Assembly: GCA_017430235.1 (NCBI GenBank)
Contig: JAFRNH010000104.1
Location: 1-51,115, forward strand
Direction: 5' to 3'
DNA: 51,115 nt
From: Paludibacteraceae bacterium
Lineage (GTDB): Bacteria > Bacteroidota > Bacteroidia > Bacteroidales > Paludibacteraceae
In this document: positions 25,650 to 34,900 of the stretch, one piece after another
Numbering within the stretch: position 1 is the stretch's first letter
Layout of the letters: each line of letters starts with the position of its first letter
Translations under genes and position numbers: made by a program
The notes under the pieces: model-generated
Databases searched by the model: none
Told to the model about the DNA's origin: nothing
Seen by the model: only the letters and a program-made list of their open reading frames with translations

Positions 25650-26270
25650 TTAACGAACAGCGTATACCAACACACAATCTTCCATCACACGATAATGTAA
25701 CAAGAAAGAGTGATGTTGTTTGGTTTCGTAAGCTTGGAATGTCCCTTCGTCATTCACCGCAAACGGATTGACAATGATATCTTCTGAGAACTCTGGCAAT
25801 GAAACATCTGACAGTTTGAAGATGGTCTCTTTGGCACACCAATGTAACAGAAGAGAGTCTAAAGTTCTGTTCTCATCAATTATCTCCTTGGGTGAAAGAA
25901 TCTTATGCTTTACACGAAATATTTTTTCTTTTTTCATTTCGATATCGATTCCCACATCATGCGATTCACTGATGATTACCGCCACATAACGATTCGTATG
26001 GGAGATACTGATTCGCAAAGAGGAATTTTCAATCGAAGGTCGACCCTCTTCATCATGAACGATAACAGGTTCTTGATGAATTAAATGCAACAATAGCAGG
26101 CGGACAGTGAGCATTTCCAACCGTCTATGTTTATTTGAGACTGAGCGGAGTTCCTCTTCGTATCGTTCTCGCTGTTCGTGGAAAGATGACCAGAGTTCTT
26201 CCTCTGTTTCCTCCATTTGCCAGACAGCCAAACGGGCATCATCGTCAAGTGATTGTTCCAGCAACAGCAT
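25650..26270 (-). CDS. 4'-phosphopantetheinyl transferase, Sfp-like
   Basis: This enzyme moves the phosphopantetheine arm of CoA to a serine of an acyl carrier or peptidyl carrier protein. The 206-residue protein has the Mg2+-binding GIDIE (107-111) and the second motif WCAKETIFK (144-152). A basic CoA-binding His-Thr-Asn region SHTNRYVAV (90-98) is also present. The size and two-lobe layout match Sfp/HetI-type rather than the short AcpS. It starts 2 nt after the gldF stop, implying co-translation. The downstream SDR and AMP ligase are possible users of the activated carrier. Alternatively it may serve the housekeeping ACP, as it does in many Bacteroidales. Confidence 0.88.
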   Translation of the reverse strand: MLLLEQSLDDDARLAVWQMEETEEELWSSFHEQRERYEEELRSVSNKHRRLEMLTVRLLLLHLIHQEPVIVHDEEGRPSIENSSLRISISHTNRYVAVIISESHDVGIDIEMKKEKIFRVKHKILSPKEIIDENRTLDSLLLHWCAKETIFKLSDVSLPEFSEDIIVNPFAVNDEGTFQAYETKQHHSFLLHYRVMEDCVLVYAVR

Positions 26271-26272
26271 AA

Positions 26273-27001
26273 CTATTTTTTACGAGCTAACATTTCTCTT
26301 GTCAAGAAGAGGAAGGAGGCCGTCACCACCAAGAAGTAGATAACGTCACGACTATCGATAACACCGCGACTCATCGACTTATAATGAGCATCAATACCGA
26401 TGGAGGCGATGAAACTTTCCGTTCCTCCATTAGAAGCCATTCCCGACATGATATCAAATCCTGCATAGAGGAAGAAGCAAGCCACAGCGGCAATGATAAA
26501 AGAGATGATCTGATTGTCCGTCAACGAAGAGGCGAACAATCCTATAGCAACATAAATAGCAGCCAAAAAGATCAAACCGATGTAAGAGCCCCAAAAGCCA
26601 CCAGTGTCTATATTACCTTGAGGATCGCCCAAGAACCAAACCGAGAGGAAATAAACAAGGGTTGGAATCAATGAGAAGATGACCAATAGCAAGCCAGCCA
26701 GATATTTGGATAGAACGATGTTTTGAACAGTAATTGGATGAGTTAAAAGCAGTTCCATTGTTCCTGTCTTTTTCTCCTCTGCGAACAAACGCATGGTAAC
26801 AGCGGGCACTAAAAAGAGATACAGCCAAGGAGCGAAATAGAAGAGTCCGTCCAGATTGGCATAACCAGCCTGCATCACATTGTATTCACCAGGGAAGACC
26901 CACAAAAACAATCCCGTAATCACCAGGAAGACACCTATCACTATATACCCCATAGCAGAGGCGAAGAAGTTACTGAATTCTTTTTTTAACAACGTTAACA
27001 T
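26273..27001 (-). CDS. gldF: Gliding motility-associated ABC transporter permease GldF
   Basis: This 242-residue ABC-2 type permease has six hydrophobic segments. Its start, LLKKEFSNFFASAMGYI, and the FYFAPWLYLFLVPAVTMRLFAEEKKTGTMELLLTHPI segment are typical of GldF. In flavobacteria GldF works with GldA (ATPase) and GldG in a transporter linked to gliding and T9SS-bearing organisms. Here no gldG or ATPase gene is adjacent, and the next gene downstream is a phosphopantetheinyl transferase. A partner may lie elsewhere or the transporter may serve another envelope function. It belongs to the operon starting at the mltF-like gene. Confidence 0.85.
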   Translation of the reverse strand: MLTLLKKEFSNFFASAMGYIVIGVFLVITGLFLWVFPGEYNVMQAGYANLDGLFYFAPWLYLFLVPAVTMRLFAEEKKTGTMELLLTHPITVQNIVLSKYLAGLLLVIFSLIPTLVYFLSVWFLGDPQGNIDTGGFWGSYIGLIFLAAIYVAIGLFASSLTDNQIISFIIAAVACFFLYAGFDIMSGMASNGGTESFIASIGIDAHYKSMSRGVIDSRDVIYFLVVTASFLFLTREMLARKK

Positions 27002-27026
27002 ACGATCAATATCTAATTATTTCGTT

Positions 27027-27812
27027 TCAAGATAGTATAAATAGTTGTGGAACATTACGATTCAATGCATCAACGGGCACCTTGTCACCCAATGCGTTGC
27101 GCATTGTTGCGACGGCCAACTCAGGTGTATTATTCTCCACACTAAGATGACATAGGAAGACATGACGAAGGGAGTCTTTTCGATAAGTAGCCACCAGTTG
27201 TGCAGCATCTTCGTTACACATGTGACCAACGTCGCTCGCCACACGTTTCTTCAGTTCCATGGGATAGCTTCCATTCTCGAGCATTTGACGGTCGTGGTTC
27301 GACTCCACGATTAAATAATCTGCCTCTTTCACCGCCTGAATCAACTGTGGAGTGGCATGTCCAATATCTGTAGCAAGAACCAATTTTATGCCCTTATATT
27401 CGATGATGAAACCCGAATTATCGACTGCATCATGAGGCACAAAGAAAGAGGTGATATAGAAGTCGCCTAATTGAATCCGATCCTCATGTTCGATGTAACG
27501 GCGGTTGATTTTAGAGACTTTCTTATGGATGTAGTTGGCCTCATCAATCATCACATGGACTTTACGGGTAGTATAGACGGGTATGTTCCATCGGTTACCG
27601 AATACGCTCATCGACTTGGTGTGATCTTTATGAATATGAGTAACGAATAAAGCGCGAACCTGAGTCAAGTCCACGTTAATCGCCTTCAAATGTTTCACAA
27701 TAGCACGTCCACTGATACCAGCATCAATCAAGAAACCATACTGACCATTGCCAATATAGTAACTATTGCCGCTACTACCGCTCGCCATGCTATAAAAAAC
27801 GAAATCACCCAT
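27027..27812 (-). CDS. MBL-fold metallo-hydrolase, YycJ/WalJ-like
   Basis: This cytoplasmic metallo-beta-lactamase-fold protein has 261 residues from the ATG at 27812. SMASGSSGNSYYI near the start, the metal motif THIHKDH (58-64), FFVPHDAVDNSGF, VLATDIGHAT, VESNHD and FLCHLSVENNT give the full set of His/Asp ligands. The SGSSGNS opening is typical of the YycJ branch, which is tied to DNA processing and to coordination of cell division with cell-wall work in Gram-positives. Its role in Bacteroidota is not settled. The frame stays open three codons upstream to a TTG (27821), but the ATG is preferred. It lies between the mltF-like gene (32 nt) and gldF (25 nt). Confidence 0.87.
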   Translation of the reverse strand: MGDFVFYSMASGSSGNSYYIGNGQYGFLIDAGISGRAIVKHLKAINVDLTQVRALFVTHIHKDHTKSMSVFGNRWNIPVYTTRKVHVMIDEANYIHKKVSKINRRYIEHEDRIQLGDFYITSFFVPHDAVDNSGFIIEYKGIKLVLATDIGHATPQLIQAVKEADYLIVESNHDRQMLENGSYPMELKKRVASDVGHMCNEDAAQLVATYRKDSLRHVFLCHLSVENNTPELAVATMRNALGDKVPVDALNRNVPQLFILS

Positions 27813-27844
27813 TTTATTCAACTTTCTGTTGCAAAGATATGAAA

Positions 27845-29218
27845 TTAATCGATGATTACATCATTATATTCTTTATATCGCAAAATGATTTCAGCTACAA
27901 AATTATCAGTTTCCTCTCCTCTTAAATATCCATGGCGCACGACAGGGTCGTTAAAAAATTCCGGTTTGGCTTTCATCAGCATGAATACGCGAACGTCGCT
28001 CCATTTTTCTGGACTCTTACCATGTTTCTCAGCAAGAGCCATGGCGTCTCTCACATGACCTACGCCCGCATTATAACTAGCTAGGACAAATTTCGTTCGT
28101 TCTTCTTCATTCTCAATATATTTAAAGGCAGCATCCACATTACTCAAATATTTGACAGCAGCCTTAATATTCTGTTCCGGATTAGATATCGACGCACTAT
28201 CCACGCCGAATCGTTTCGCCGTATTGGGCATCAATTGCATAATTCCCATAGCGCCCGCCCATGATTTGGCATCAGGGTTGAAGCGCGACTCCTGATAGGC
28301 AATGGAAGCAAGCATCTTCCAATCCCATCGTACGGTATTAGCATACTTTTTGAACAAGGGATCGTATGCGGATATCTTTTTAGAATTGATGTATTTAGGT
28401 ACATCCTGCGCATATCTTTTCTTGTTCTTCTCAAAATATTTATTGTGTAAATATTGGTATGTGAAATCGCCCTGGATTTCTGTAAACCAACTATTAATGG
28501 TATCCCTCAAATCGGATGCGCCTTTACGTACCGCCCACGCAGAGCGCTGCGGATGACTCATTCCCATTCTCACGTCGATGTTACTATAATAAGTCTTATT
28601 GACAGCAGCAATATTGTCGTCCGAAACAGTGAACGCAATCTCTCCTTTGGAAACCTTCTCAATCAACGATTCTTCATCCTCCTCATTGGAGACGGTTTGA
28701 ATTAAGATTCCACCACCAATCTCATCATCCACTTGAAGCAGATGCTTATGATACTTGGAGTTTTCCACCACATAGATTTCCTTTCCTATCAAATCCAAGG
28801 CATCTTGTATCACAGCTTTCTTTTTCTCTTTACGCTGTACCAAGACCTGTTTTGTTCGGTACTCATGTGGGACAAATTCAATTCGCTCCTTCATCTCCGG
28901 CGAGATCGTCACAGGATAAGCAATCAAATCCACCTGCTCTTTTTCCAACATATCCACCATCTGATTTTCATCCCTTGCCGTAATCACTTTCAGATTGACA
29001 CTCAGCGAATGAGCCAGTTGCTGAGCTAATTCAAATTCATAACCCATCTCTACACCCTTGTAATCAAAATAAGAAGTGGATCGCGACAAAGTGACAACAC
29101 GCAAAGTGTCCGACATTATGATTTTCTCCAAATCAGAATATCGTTCACCCCTGTCATTTTTCGAAACGCATGCGAATAATAGAGGGATAACAAACCACAT
29201 CCATTTCATCCTTTTCAT
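27845..29218 (-). CDS. MltF-like lytic transglycosylase with periplasmic-binding domain
   Basis: This lipoprotein acts on peptidoglycan. The 457 residues start with a lipoprotein signal (MKRMKWMWFVIPLLFAC, Cys17). A solute-binding protein family 3 domain covers about 35-265 (LRVVTLSRSTSYFDYKGVEMGYEFELAQQLA... DLIAYPVTISPEMKERIEF). A C-terminal SLT domain at about 290-457 has catalytic Glu310 in IAYQESRFNPDAKSW, GAMGIMQLMPNTAKRFG and LASYNAGVGHVRDAM. The binding domain in E. coli MltF senses muropeptides and controls activity. It is first in a tight six-gene operon (to 23285). A TATCTTTG promoter box lies about 36 nt upstream. Confidence 0.92.
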   Translation of the reverse strand: MKRMKWMWFVIPLLFACVSKNDRGERYSDLEKIIMSDTLRVVTLSRSTSYFDYKGVEMGYEFELAQQLAHSLSVNLKVITARDENQMVDMLEKEQVDLIAYPVTISPEMKERIEFVPHEYRTKQVLVQRKEKKKAVIQDALDLIGKEIYVVENSKYHKHLLQVDDEIGGGILIQTVSNEEDEESLIEKVSKGEIAFTVSDDNIAAVNKTYYSNIDVRMGMSHPQRSAWAVRKGASDLRDTINSWFTEIQGDFTYQYLHNKYFEKNKKRYAQDVPKYINSKKISAYDPLFKKYANTVRWDWKMLASIAYQESRFNPDAKSWAGAMGIMQLMPNTAKRFGVDSASISNPEQNIKAAVKYLSNVDAAFKYIENEEERTKFVLASYNAGVGHVRDAMALAEKHGKSPEKWSDVRVFMLMKAKPEFFNDPVVRHGYLRGEETDNFVAEIILRYKEYNDVIID

Positions 29219-29253
29219 ATCATTGCGTTTTTCATGGTTAGTTACTCTAATAA

Positions 29254-29284
29254 CAAAGATATATTAATTTTTTTCAATAAAAAA
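29254..29284 (-). promoter_or_regulatory. Predicted promoter of the mltF-gldF-PPTase-SDR-ligase operon
   Basis: On the minus strand TATCTTTG (29261-29254) matches TAnnTTTG exactly, with TTTT (29284-29281) at 19 nt as a 3-of-4 -33 box. In the rest of the spacer to the J-domain gene a weak plus-strand candidate (CTTG 29303-29306, GAATTTTG 29327-29334) is the only other signal. Confidence 0.5.
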
Positions 29285-29468
29285 ATCAGAATGAAACAAT
29301 TGCTTGCATTTCACAAGATTTTTTCTGAATTTTGCATTACGAATGTGCTCATTCATAGCAATGACCACCGATCAATAAAAATAATTAAAATATTAAAAAT
29401 CAATCATATACAAATCAATATCAATTCAAGCATCCTACAATACAACAATAAATCATTTATCATTGAAT

Positions 29469-30353
29469 ATGCATAACAAAATAAAATCAATCGAGGATTA
29501 CAAAAACGCATTAGAGGAAAGTCTATTCGACGATACAACAATGGGCCGCATACTCTCATTTTGTATACTCATCGGCATTTTCCTTATTATCAGCCATTTT
29601 ACCATATTAGCAATCATTGTCATACCAATTGTTCTATATTTTTATATACCAAAAAAAAGAAAAGAGGACAATTTCCTGAATGAAGTTAATATGAGTAAGG
29701 AAGACGCTCAAGACTGTTACCGCTCACTATTGGATATTGAGCCCTATATGCCAGTCATTCAATCTATTTGTAAGTTCAATCAAGAGGAGACAGACAATCA
29801 GATGAAAGCTCTAAAAAAATGGTACGACATTGACTTCAACGCCGTTAAATATGTTAAACATGATCTCATCACTGGTTACAGAGAGAACAAATGGGAAACG
29901 TCCATAGCCTATATAAAATCGCAAGATATATCCGAACAGAAAAAACTAGTCGACAGACTTTTCCTTCTCTCTACTTTAGAAGATGGTATTCATAACGACG
30001 AGTGGCAGATGTTGATGCAAATCATGTATGCGTTGAATTTCAACAAGCACTACTTAGCCTACTATAAGGATCGATACGGATCTCTGCGCACCGAGTTCGA
30101 AGACTATGAACGGGAAGAGAAAACCACCACTATTGAATATTCATCCTCCAATTTAAAAGAGTATTACGCCATTTTAGGTTTGGAAGAGGGAGCCTCAATC
30201 GAAGAGGTCAAACGCGCCTACCACGAGTTGGCACTGCAGCACCATCCCGACCTTCCGAAAAACGCAGATCGTGTGAAGGAATGCGAAGAAATGATGGTCA
30301 AAATCAACAAAGCATACGACATCGTAAAGGATAATTGTAGCCGTACATCATAA
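29469..30353 (+). CDS. Membrane-anchored J-domain co-chaperone (TerB/DjlA-like layout)
   Basis: This 294-residue protein starts at ATG 29469; a TTG two codons earlier is less likely. Two adjacent hydrophobic stretches (about 25-58, ILSFCILIGIFLIISHF and TILAIIVIPIVLYFYI) form a membrane hairpin. A helical middle region (about 75-215) contains LVDRLFLLSTLEDGIHNDEWQMLMQIMYALNF, which resembles a TerB/DjlA central domain. A C-terminal J-domain (about 230-292) has YYAILGLEEGASIEEVKRAYHELALQHHPD. The HPD motif that stimulates Hsp70 ATPase is intact. The C-terminal position of the J-domain with a membrane anchor is like DjlA. No chaperone gene is close. It converges on the barrel protein gene at 30376 with only 22 nt between stops and no visible terminator. 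Confidence 0.85.
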   Translation: MHNKIKSIEDYKNALEESLFDDTTMGRILSFCILIGIFLIISHFTILAIIVIPIVLYFYIPKKRKEDNFLNEVNMSKEDAQDCYRSLLDIEPYMPVIQSICKFNQEETDNQMKALKKWYDIDFNAVKYVKHDLITGYRENKWETSIAYIKSQDISEQKKLVDRLFLLSTLEDGIHNDEWQMLMQIMYALNFNKHYLAYYKDRYGSLRTEFEDYEREEKTTTIEYSSSNLKEYYAILGLEEGASIEEVKRAYHELALQHHPDLPKNADRVKECEEMMVKINKAYDIVKDNCSRTS

Positions 30354-30375
30354 AACGTGTTTCACAACGACTTCG

Positions 30376-31203
30376 CTAAAAGCCATCATACGCTATTGAC
30401 CTCCTTCTCAGTCTTTGAAGAGGGAATGTGACGCCCATCTTCAATCCTGCGCAGATAGTAGTCACCTTACCTGTAAGGGTAGTATTCAAAATGCTTTTAT
30501 TATCAAATCCAAACTGAGCATCGTGATTCGACACCAAATCGTTCAATCCATACGAGAAATAGGCTCCAATGTGTAGCACACACGAATTTTTGACAACATA
30601 GCTCCACTTCACATCCATAGAAAGTGAGATAATAAGAATTTCTGTATCTATATCGCCCCACTTATTCTCATTTTGCTCGTCGACTCTATCGGGTGAGACA
30701 TCCAACAACTCCGTATTTATATTATTACCATTTCCCAAAGATCCTGTTACATATTCGAATTTGGAAATGAGAGGGAAGGATAATTTCGGACCAACTCCAA
30801 AGAAAAAATGGGAACGACGATTTATTTTGTGACGAAGATTAAAGAGTACGGGCACATCAATATGAAGAAATCTTTGCTTTTCGTAAACATTACCATAAAA
30901 CACCTCATCACTTTCTTCATCTGATTTTTCGTAGATATCTTTAAAATCACAACCTGCAGCGAAATATGAAAATTGTACGCCCACAGCATAGCCTAGTTTT
31001 TTCGAGAAGAACTGCTGATACAGTCCCTCTAACATCACATTTCCACCTACATATCTTCTTCCCATTTCCTGAGTATAAAGCAAGTCATCAAATCCACCAC
31101 CGACAGAGATGTTAAACAACTTGTCCTGCGCTCCAACATACTGCGGTAGAAAAGCCAACAGTACCCATAGAAATTTAAAAAATACCCTTTTCTCTAATTT
31201 CAT
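30376..31203 (-). CDS. Outer-membrane beta-barrel protein paired with the giant surface protein (cassette 1)
   Basis: This 275-residue precursor has a signal peptide (ending about AFLPQYVGA) and KLFNISVGGGFDDLLYT at the mature start. Amphipathic, aromatic-rich strands follow, such as LGYAVGVQFSYFAAG, FFFGVGPKLSFPLISKFEYV, VLHIGAYFSYGLNDLVSNHD and AGLKMGVTFPL. The pattern fits a PorT-like outer-membrane beta-barrel (PF13568 type), though the chain ends with a short basic tail. It is a paralogue of the protein at 41133-41984. By eye roughly 40-45% of residues match, best at the mature start and around YFSYGxxDxVSNHDA. Its ATG shares one base with the stop of the 3266-residue gene (TAATG), implying translational coupling. 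I infer an export or anchoring partner for that protein. Confidence 0.8.
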   Translation of the reverse strand: MKLEKRVFFKFLWVLLAFLPQYVGAQDKLFNISVGGGFDDLLYTQEMGRRYVGGNVMLEGLYQQFFSKKLGYAVGVQFSYFAAGCDFKDIYEKSDEESDEVFYGNVYEKQRFLHIDVPVLFNLRHKINRRSHFFFGVGPKLSFPLISKFEYVTGSLGNGNNINTELLDVSPDRVDEQNENKWGDIDTEILIISLSMDVKWSYVVKNSCVLHIGAYFSYGLNDLVSNHDAQFGFDNKSILNTTLTGKVTTICAGLKMGVTFPLQRLRRRSIAYDGF

Positions 31204-31950
31204 TATTTAATCAACACTTTACAATTCGCATTTTTACCATCACTCACAGTCAATACAATGACATATTCACCCAAACCTAAACGCATTTCATTCTCTACCT
31301 CCACATCATCTATAATGCGTGCCACCACACCATCTGAACGATAGATCACGATACGTGCATCTTTCAGGTGATAATCATCCACACCCGACACGGAGATAAT
31401 GAAGTCTGTTCCTCTATCCACAACATTTGGATGTGCAGAGACCGAGTATCCCGCCTCCTCTATTTGGAATGACGTTGGTTCTATGAAGTAACACTTACCA
31501 TAGACATCACATACATAAACCATATATTCGCCATTCAAAAGAGTTATATCATTGTAATACTGGTGAGATTCTTTTTCTTGCTTTCTTCTGTCTTTATACC
31601 ACAAGTATGATTGGAAGATGCCATCACCGTTGCGACAAATCACCACATCGTTCCACACCTTCACATAGTAGCTGTTCTCCTTGTTGTCTGGCAACATAAC
31701 GTTGAACTCAAAATCACTGGACGCACGTCCGTTACGTCCATCATACATCACCAATGTAGCGGTATAGGCACCCGGTGTGAAGTCCTCCGGACAGATCAAC
31801 TGTACGGTGCTGTCATTCGTCACAGCACCCTCGGTAATTATCACTCCCTCGTACCATATCTCATAGCGTGAACCACCGCCCTCCAATAGCTCATAGCCGA
31901 TGGTCTCCGAGCCACCTGGCAACACCAGATAGAGAGTATCATCCACGGTC
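31203..31950 (-). other. C-terminal region of giant 1 with T9SS-like sorting domain
   Basis: This codes for the segment from LHLTVDDTLYLVLPGG to the stop. The final 80 or so residues have the PN-x-x-x-x-G-x-x-F start, DARIVIYRSDGVVARI centre, LGEYVIVLTVSDGK strand and KVLIK end expected of a type A sorting domain. Over the last 157 residues it differs from giant 2 at only about 9 positions. Confidence 0.65.
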
Positions 31951-34900
31951 AGGTGAAGAGACTTGTACTTATTGAGGTCCTCATACACTGCTGTGATATA
32001 ATATACTGACTCATCTCCCACTGCTGTCAATTCCTTATCCCAGCCAATGAAGAAATAATCTTCACCCATAGTCGGTGTCTCTCCTTTGTATTCTGGGACT
32101 TCATTACAATTGATAGTATCCTTCCATAACACCGTACTGTCTGGATTTTGGAAGATGACTATCACCGCACCCCTCATTATCTCAAAGTCATCTGGCACCT
32201 CAGACACTCCATGCTTGTCGTACGTGCTACCGCATGGGAAGATGAACACACCTGGTCCATCCACACCAGAAACCCAGTCTCTTGTTGCGCCATACTCAAA
32301 ATTATTATCCAGACTCATCACACCCACTTTGATGTAATTCAGACTGTGACATTCTCCAAACATACCATTATAGCATTCATTCACCAACTCTGCCGCTGGC
32401 AATTCCGGTGCAGTTGTCAGATTAGAACATCCATTGAACATGTTTCCATAACAATATTCTGCCAAGGTAGTAGCTGGTAATTCAGGAGCATCCGTCAAAG
32501 ATGAACATTTTGAGAACATTCCAGCATAACAGCTATGCGCCAAAGTTGTCGCAGGTAGTTCTGGAGCTTTTGTCAAACTTGTACATTCACGGAACATCCA
32601 TCTATAGCACTCATCAGATAGCGTCGTTGCAATTAACTTCGGTGTTTCTGTAAGACTCGTACACCCTGAAAACATAGAAGCATAACAAGCATTTGCCAAT
32701 TGGGTAGCAGGAAGCTCAGGTGCCGCAACCAAACTTTCACAGGAATAAAACATAGAAGCATAACAACTAGGAGCCAATTCTGTAGCTGGAAGTTGTGGTG
32801 CCTCAGTAAGATTTGAACACAATTCAAACATAGAAAGATAACATCTGTCTGCCATCTTTGTAGCAAGCAATGCTGGAGCTTGTGTCAGAGATGTGCACTG
32901 ATAGAACATAGATTCATAACAACTTTCTTTCAAAGTAGTGGCCGACAATTCTGGTGCTTGAATCAAAGAGGAGCATTCCTCAAATAATTTATAAAAGCAA
33001 TTCTCATTAGGGATTTCTATCGTCTCTCCTACCTCATCAATCAAACTCATCACACTACCAGAAGCAGTAATCGAACCTGTCATTCCAAAATGAGTATAAA
33101 TGCCAGGCATAATCAAGTCTAGCGCAGAACGGTCTCTTTCATGAGAGAAACCAGATGGGTTATTACCTCGAAGATAAACCTTATCACCCACAGAAGTCAA
33201 AACCACATGTTCTTCTGGTGCTAACACGTTCCAGGTACGTCCTCCATCTACAGAATACTGTACATCCGGAGCATTATCCATTTCATTCACATACCACACT
33301 TCAGACCCAGCCTCTTCTGCCGTGAAGCACAAACACTTACTAACATCCGTGATCGATGCTTGTTCCTCTTCATACACTGCCGTATAATAGAACGTGTCTG
33401 GTTCTGGATGTATCGTCAATTCAGGATCCCAACCTTTGAAGACAAGTCCTTCGCCATAAGTTGGTGTCTCACCTCTATACTCAGGCAACACATCGCAACC
33501 AATCGTATCACGATACAGCTCCTCGCCATCTGGATTTTGGAATATGACAACAGGAGAACTGATGATCTTGAAATTATCTGGAACCTCCGAAATACCATGT
33601 TTATCATACTTGCTGCCACATGGGAAGATAAAGGTACCAGGACCGTTCACTCCAGTAACCCACTCATTGGTAGCTGCAAAATCATTATCCAGAGTCATGA
33701 CACCCACCTTGATATAATTCAGGTTGCTGCAACCTGCGAACATTCCTTCATAGCAACCTGGTTTCAACTCTGTAGCAAGCAGTTCGGGTGCTGATTCCAT
33801 ATTCTTACATAAACGGAACATACCCCAATAGCATGAATCCATCAGATCCGTGGCTGGCAACTCTGGGGCTACTACAATGCCACTATTACTGAACATACCT
33901 TCGTAGCAGTACTTCGACAACTTCGTAGCTGGCAAGGCTGGTGCTATTTCCAAGCTACGACAATTATTGAACATGGAGACATAACATGAAGAAGCCAACT
34001 CCGTAGCTGGCAAGACAGGAGCTTCCTTCAACAAACTACAAGTTCCAAACATATCTAAATAACATCCCATGGTCAAAGTAGTGGCTGGCAGCTCTGGCGC
34101 CTTTGTAAGCGCAGTTGTCATAACATCTTCATGTTGCTGAGGATTTCTTGTACTATTAAACAAATGAGCGAAGCAGTAATCACAAGGTATGACTAAAGAT
34201 TCTCCCTTCCCATCAATCAAGCTCATCACACTACCACTTGCAGCAATTTCTCCCGACATTTTAAAATTTGTAAACTGACCTACTTCCTCACCATCTGATT
34301 TTTGTAAGTTCGCCATGTGAGAGAAACCATCGGGATTAGTACCTCTTACATAAATTTTTTCACCTACATTCTTTAAGATTAGAACTTCATTTTCACCCCA
34401 TGACTGCCATGTTCTTCCTTCATCTATAGAGTATTGTACATCTGGAGAGTTTCCTCCATGGTTCTGATAATACACATATGAATTAGCTTTTTCTGCCGTA
34501 AAACAAAGGCACTTGCTAACATCCGTGATCGATGTCTGTCCCTCTTCATACACTGCCGTATAATAGAACGTATCTGGTTCTGGATGTATCGTCAATTCAG
34601 GATTCCAACCTTTGAAGACAAGTCCTTCGCCATAAGTTGGTGTCTCACCTCTATACTCAGGCAACACATCGCAACCAATCGTATCACGATACAGCTCCTC
34701 GCCATCTGGATTTTGGAAGATGACAACAGGAGAACTGATGATTTTGAAATGATCAGGGACTTCCGAAATACCATGTTTATCATACTTGCTGCCGCATGGG
34801 AAGATGAAGACGCCCTCACCATCTATTTCTTGCACCCAATTCAATGTGGCATCAAAATCATTGTCCAAGGTCATAACACCCACCTTGATGTAATTTAAAC

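Noticed and set aside
23285-26270. Complete aryl polyene or flexirubin cluster
   Set aside because: Only a PPTase, one SDR and one AMP ligase are present; no ketosynthase, dehydratase or carrier protein genes were found nearby.
29234-29476. Small open frame in the mltF/J-domain spacer
   Set aside because: Very AT-rich, Ile/Asn/Lys-biased, overlaps the mltF promoter and has no recognisable start signal.
30357-30372. GTGTTTCACAACG as a possible parS half-site
   Set aside because: Only the left half of the parS palindrome is present.
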